Source: Pseudomonadota bacterium (lineage in GTDB: Bacteria > Pseudomonadota > Gammaproteobacteria > Burkholderiales > Burkholderiaceae_B). From it: a stretch of 5,254 nt of DNA. The stretch is from NCBI GenBank assembly GCA_023432075.1, contig JAEYVD010000264.1, positions 1 through 5,254 of the forward strand, read 5' to 3'. The position numbers were made by a program, and so were the translations under genes. Positions 4,498-5,254 of the stretch are shown piece after piece. The notes beneath the pieces were generated by a model that made no database searches, was not told where the DNA came from, and was given only the letters and a program-made list of their open reading frames with translations. Position 1 is the stretch's first letter, and each line of letters starts with the position of its first letter.

Positions 4498-5254
4498 ATG
4501 CCCGCCCCCGTTTGCCCCATCGACCTGCCCGCCTCGGAAACGCTTGCCCGGACGCTCGCGGACCGCCTGCCCGCTTTCCAGGACATTGCCTGGACCCGCA
4601 GCACCGGATCGACCAATGCCGACCTGCTTGCGCGCGCGCGCACGGGCGCCGGCGCGGGCAAGCCCTGGCTGCTGGGCACGCATCTGCAGGAGACCGGCCG
4701 GGGCCGAGCCGGCCGCCCGTGGCAGAACCGCTCGGGCTCCACGCTGATGTTCTCGTGCGCATTCGACGTGCACCTGCCGGCCACGCAACTGGCCGCGTTA
4801 TCGCCGCTGGCCGGCGTGGCCGCCTGCGAGGCGCTGCGCACCGTCGCCGGGCCCGCCCCGCGCGGCCTGTGCATGAAATGGCCCAACGACGTGCAATGGC
4901 ACGACGCCAAGCTGGCCGGCATCCTCGTGGAAACCACCCGCAATCCGGGCGGCCGCGACGCCGGGTACACCGTGGTGATCGGCATGGGCGTGAACCTCAT
5001 CGATGCAGCCGAGCTGTCGCTCGCCCTGGGGCGCGAGGTCGCGGACTGGACCCAGGTTCAGGCTGGCGCGGCGCACGCGGCCGTGGCCGCCGACCTGGTC
5101 TGCGCCAGCGCCACGGCCTGGCACGAAGCGGTCCGCACGCTCGAACGCGAAGGCTTCGGCGTATTCCGGCAACGTTTCGACCAGGTGGACGCCCTGGCGG
5201 GCCGCAAGGTGAACGTGCTGGACAAGGGCGCTATTCTTCTAAGCGGCACCGCCT
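4498..5254 (+). CDS. birA: Biotin--[acetyl-CoA carboxylase] ligase (class I BirA), 3' end cut off
   Basis: This enzyme makes biotinyl-5'-AMP from biotin and ATP and transfers biotin to the lysine of biotin carboxyl carrier proteins such as AccB, in the cytoplasm. The 252 complete residues in the window show the family's motifs in order: STN (38-40), the biotinyl-AMP loop GRGRAG (67-72, Arg70 aligned to Arg118 of E. coli BirA), KWPND (127-131), KLAGILVE (138-145, Lys138 equivalent to E. coli Lys183) and GMGVNL (162-167). The C-terminal SH3-like domain begins near 233 with AGRKVNV and is cut by the window edge, probably missing a few dozen residues. Only about 30 residues precede the catalytic core, so the N-terminal helix-turn-helix of E. 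coli BirA is absent and it should not act as a repressor. The ATG at 4498 has no ribosome binding site. In related bacteria coaX often follows birA, but that lies outside the window. Confidence 0.95.
   Translation, partial: MPAPVCPIDLPASETLARTLADRLPAFQDIAWTRSTGSTNADLLARARTGAGAGKPWLLGTHLQETGRGRAGRPWQNRSGSTLMFSCAFDVHLPATQLAALSPLAGVAACEALRTVAGPAPRGLCMKWPNDVQWHDAKLAGILVETTRNPGGRDAGYTVVIGMGVNLIDAAELSLALGREVADWTQVQAGAAHAAVAADLVCASATAWHEAVRTLEREGFGVFRQRFDQVDALAGRKVNVLDKGAILLSGTA

Noticed and set aside
4405..4788. Upstream extension of the permease frame into the birA region
   Set aside because: The extra 128 residues have shadow-frame composition, run antisense to birA, and precede the STAS domain without homology. 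ATG 4404 is the sensible start.
1..5254. tRNA, rRNA, CRISPR array, insertion sequence or prophage signatures
   Set aside because: I found no repeat-spacer pattern, transposase, integrase, cloverleaf or terminal inverted repeats. Coding density and composition are uniform across the window.

Overview
The window is visibly GC-rich DNA with strong G/C preference at third codon positions. Gene content and style (a class I BirA without a DNA-binding domain, a TACAAT -10 box directly before its ATG, an MCE-type lipid transport cassette) suggest a betaproteobacterium of the Burkholderiales, most likely near Bordetella/Achromobacter (Alcaligenaceae). The genus is an inference from general resemblance, not from a search.

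Layout, left to right. Positions 1-136 are non-coding: a perfect TATAAT on the minus strand faces a gene beyond the left edge, and there is a perfect 10-bp tandem duplication and a GC hairpin behind the hydrolase gene. Positions 137-790 (minus) encode a small cytoplasmic alpha/beta hydrolase. A gap of about 100 bp with a hairpin-forming inverted repeat separates it from a tight four-gene minus-strand operon read from 4404 down to 893: a STAS-MlaE fusion permease, an MlaF-like ATPase, a single-MCE-domain MlaD-like protein and a PqiC-like lipoprotein. A 93-bp divergent intergenic region (4405-4497) separates the operon from birA, which runs rightward from 4498 and is cut by the window edge.

How the genes fit together. 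The four operon genes overlap or nearly touch (1-nt overlap, 14-nt overlap, 5-nt gap) and supply the parts of an MCE-type ABC lipid transporter: inner-membrane permease with a built-in STAS domain, cytoplasmic ATPase, an inner-membrane-anchored periplasmic MCE ring protein with a long helical tail, and a lipoprotein predicted to sit in the outer membrane. The soluble shuttle MlaC, the outer-membrane MlaA and a free MlaB are absent here. The set therefore looks more like a tunnel or needle system (as in PqiABC or mycobacterial Mce) than the classic MlaFEDBC shuttle. The substrate is probably phospholipid or another hydrophobic molecule, but nothing in the sequence fixes substrate or direction.

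Nothing here is clearly a new biological system. The most interesting points are the domain arrangement of the MCE cassette, the divergent promoter region in which both predicted -35 positions fall on the same dyad, the probable leaderless start of birA, and the repeat-plus-TATAAT arrangement at the left edge.
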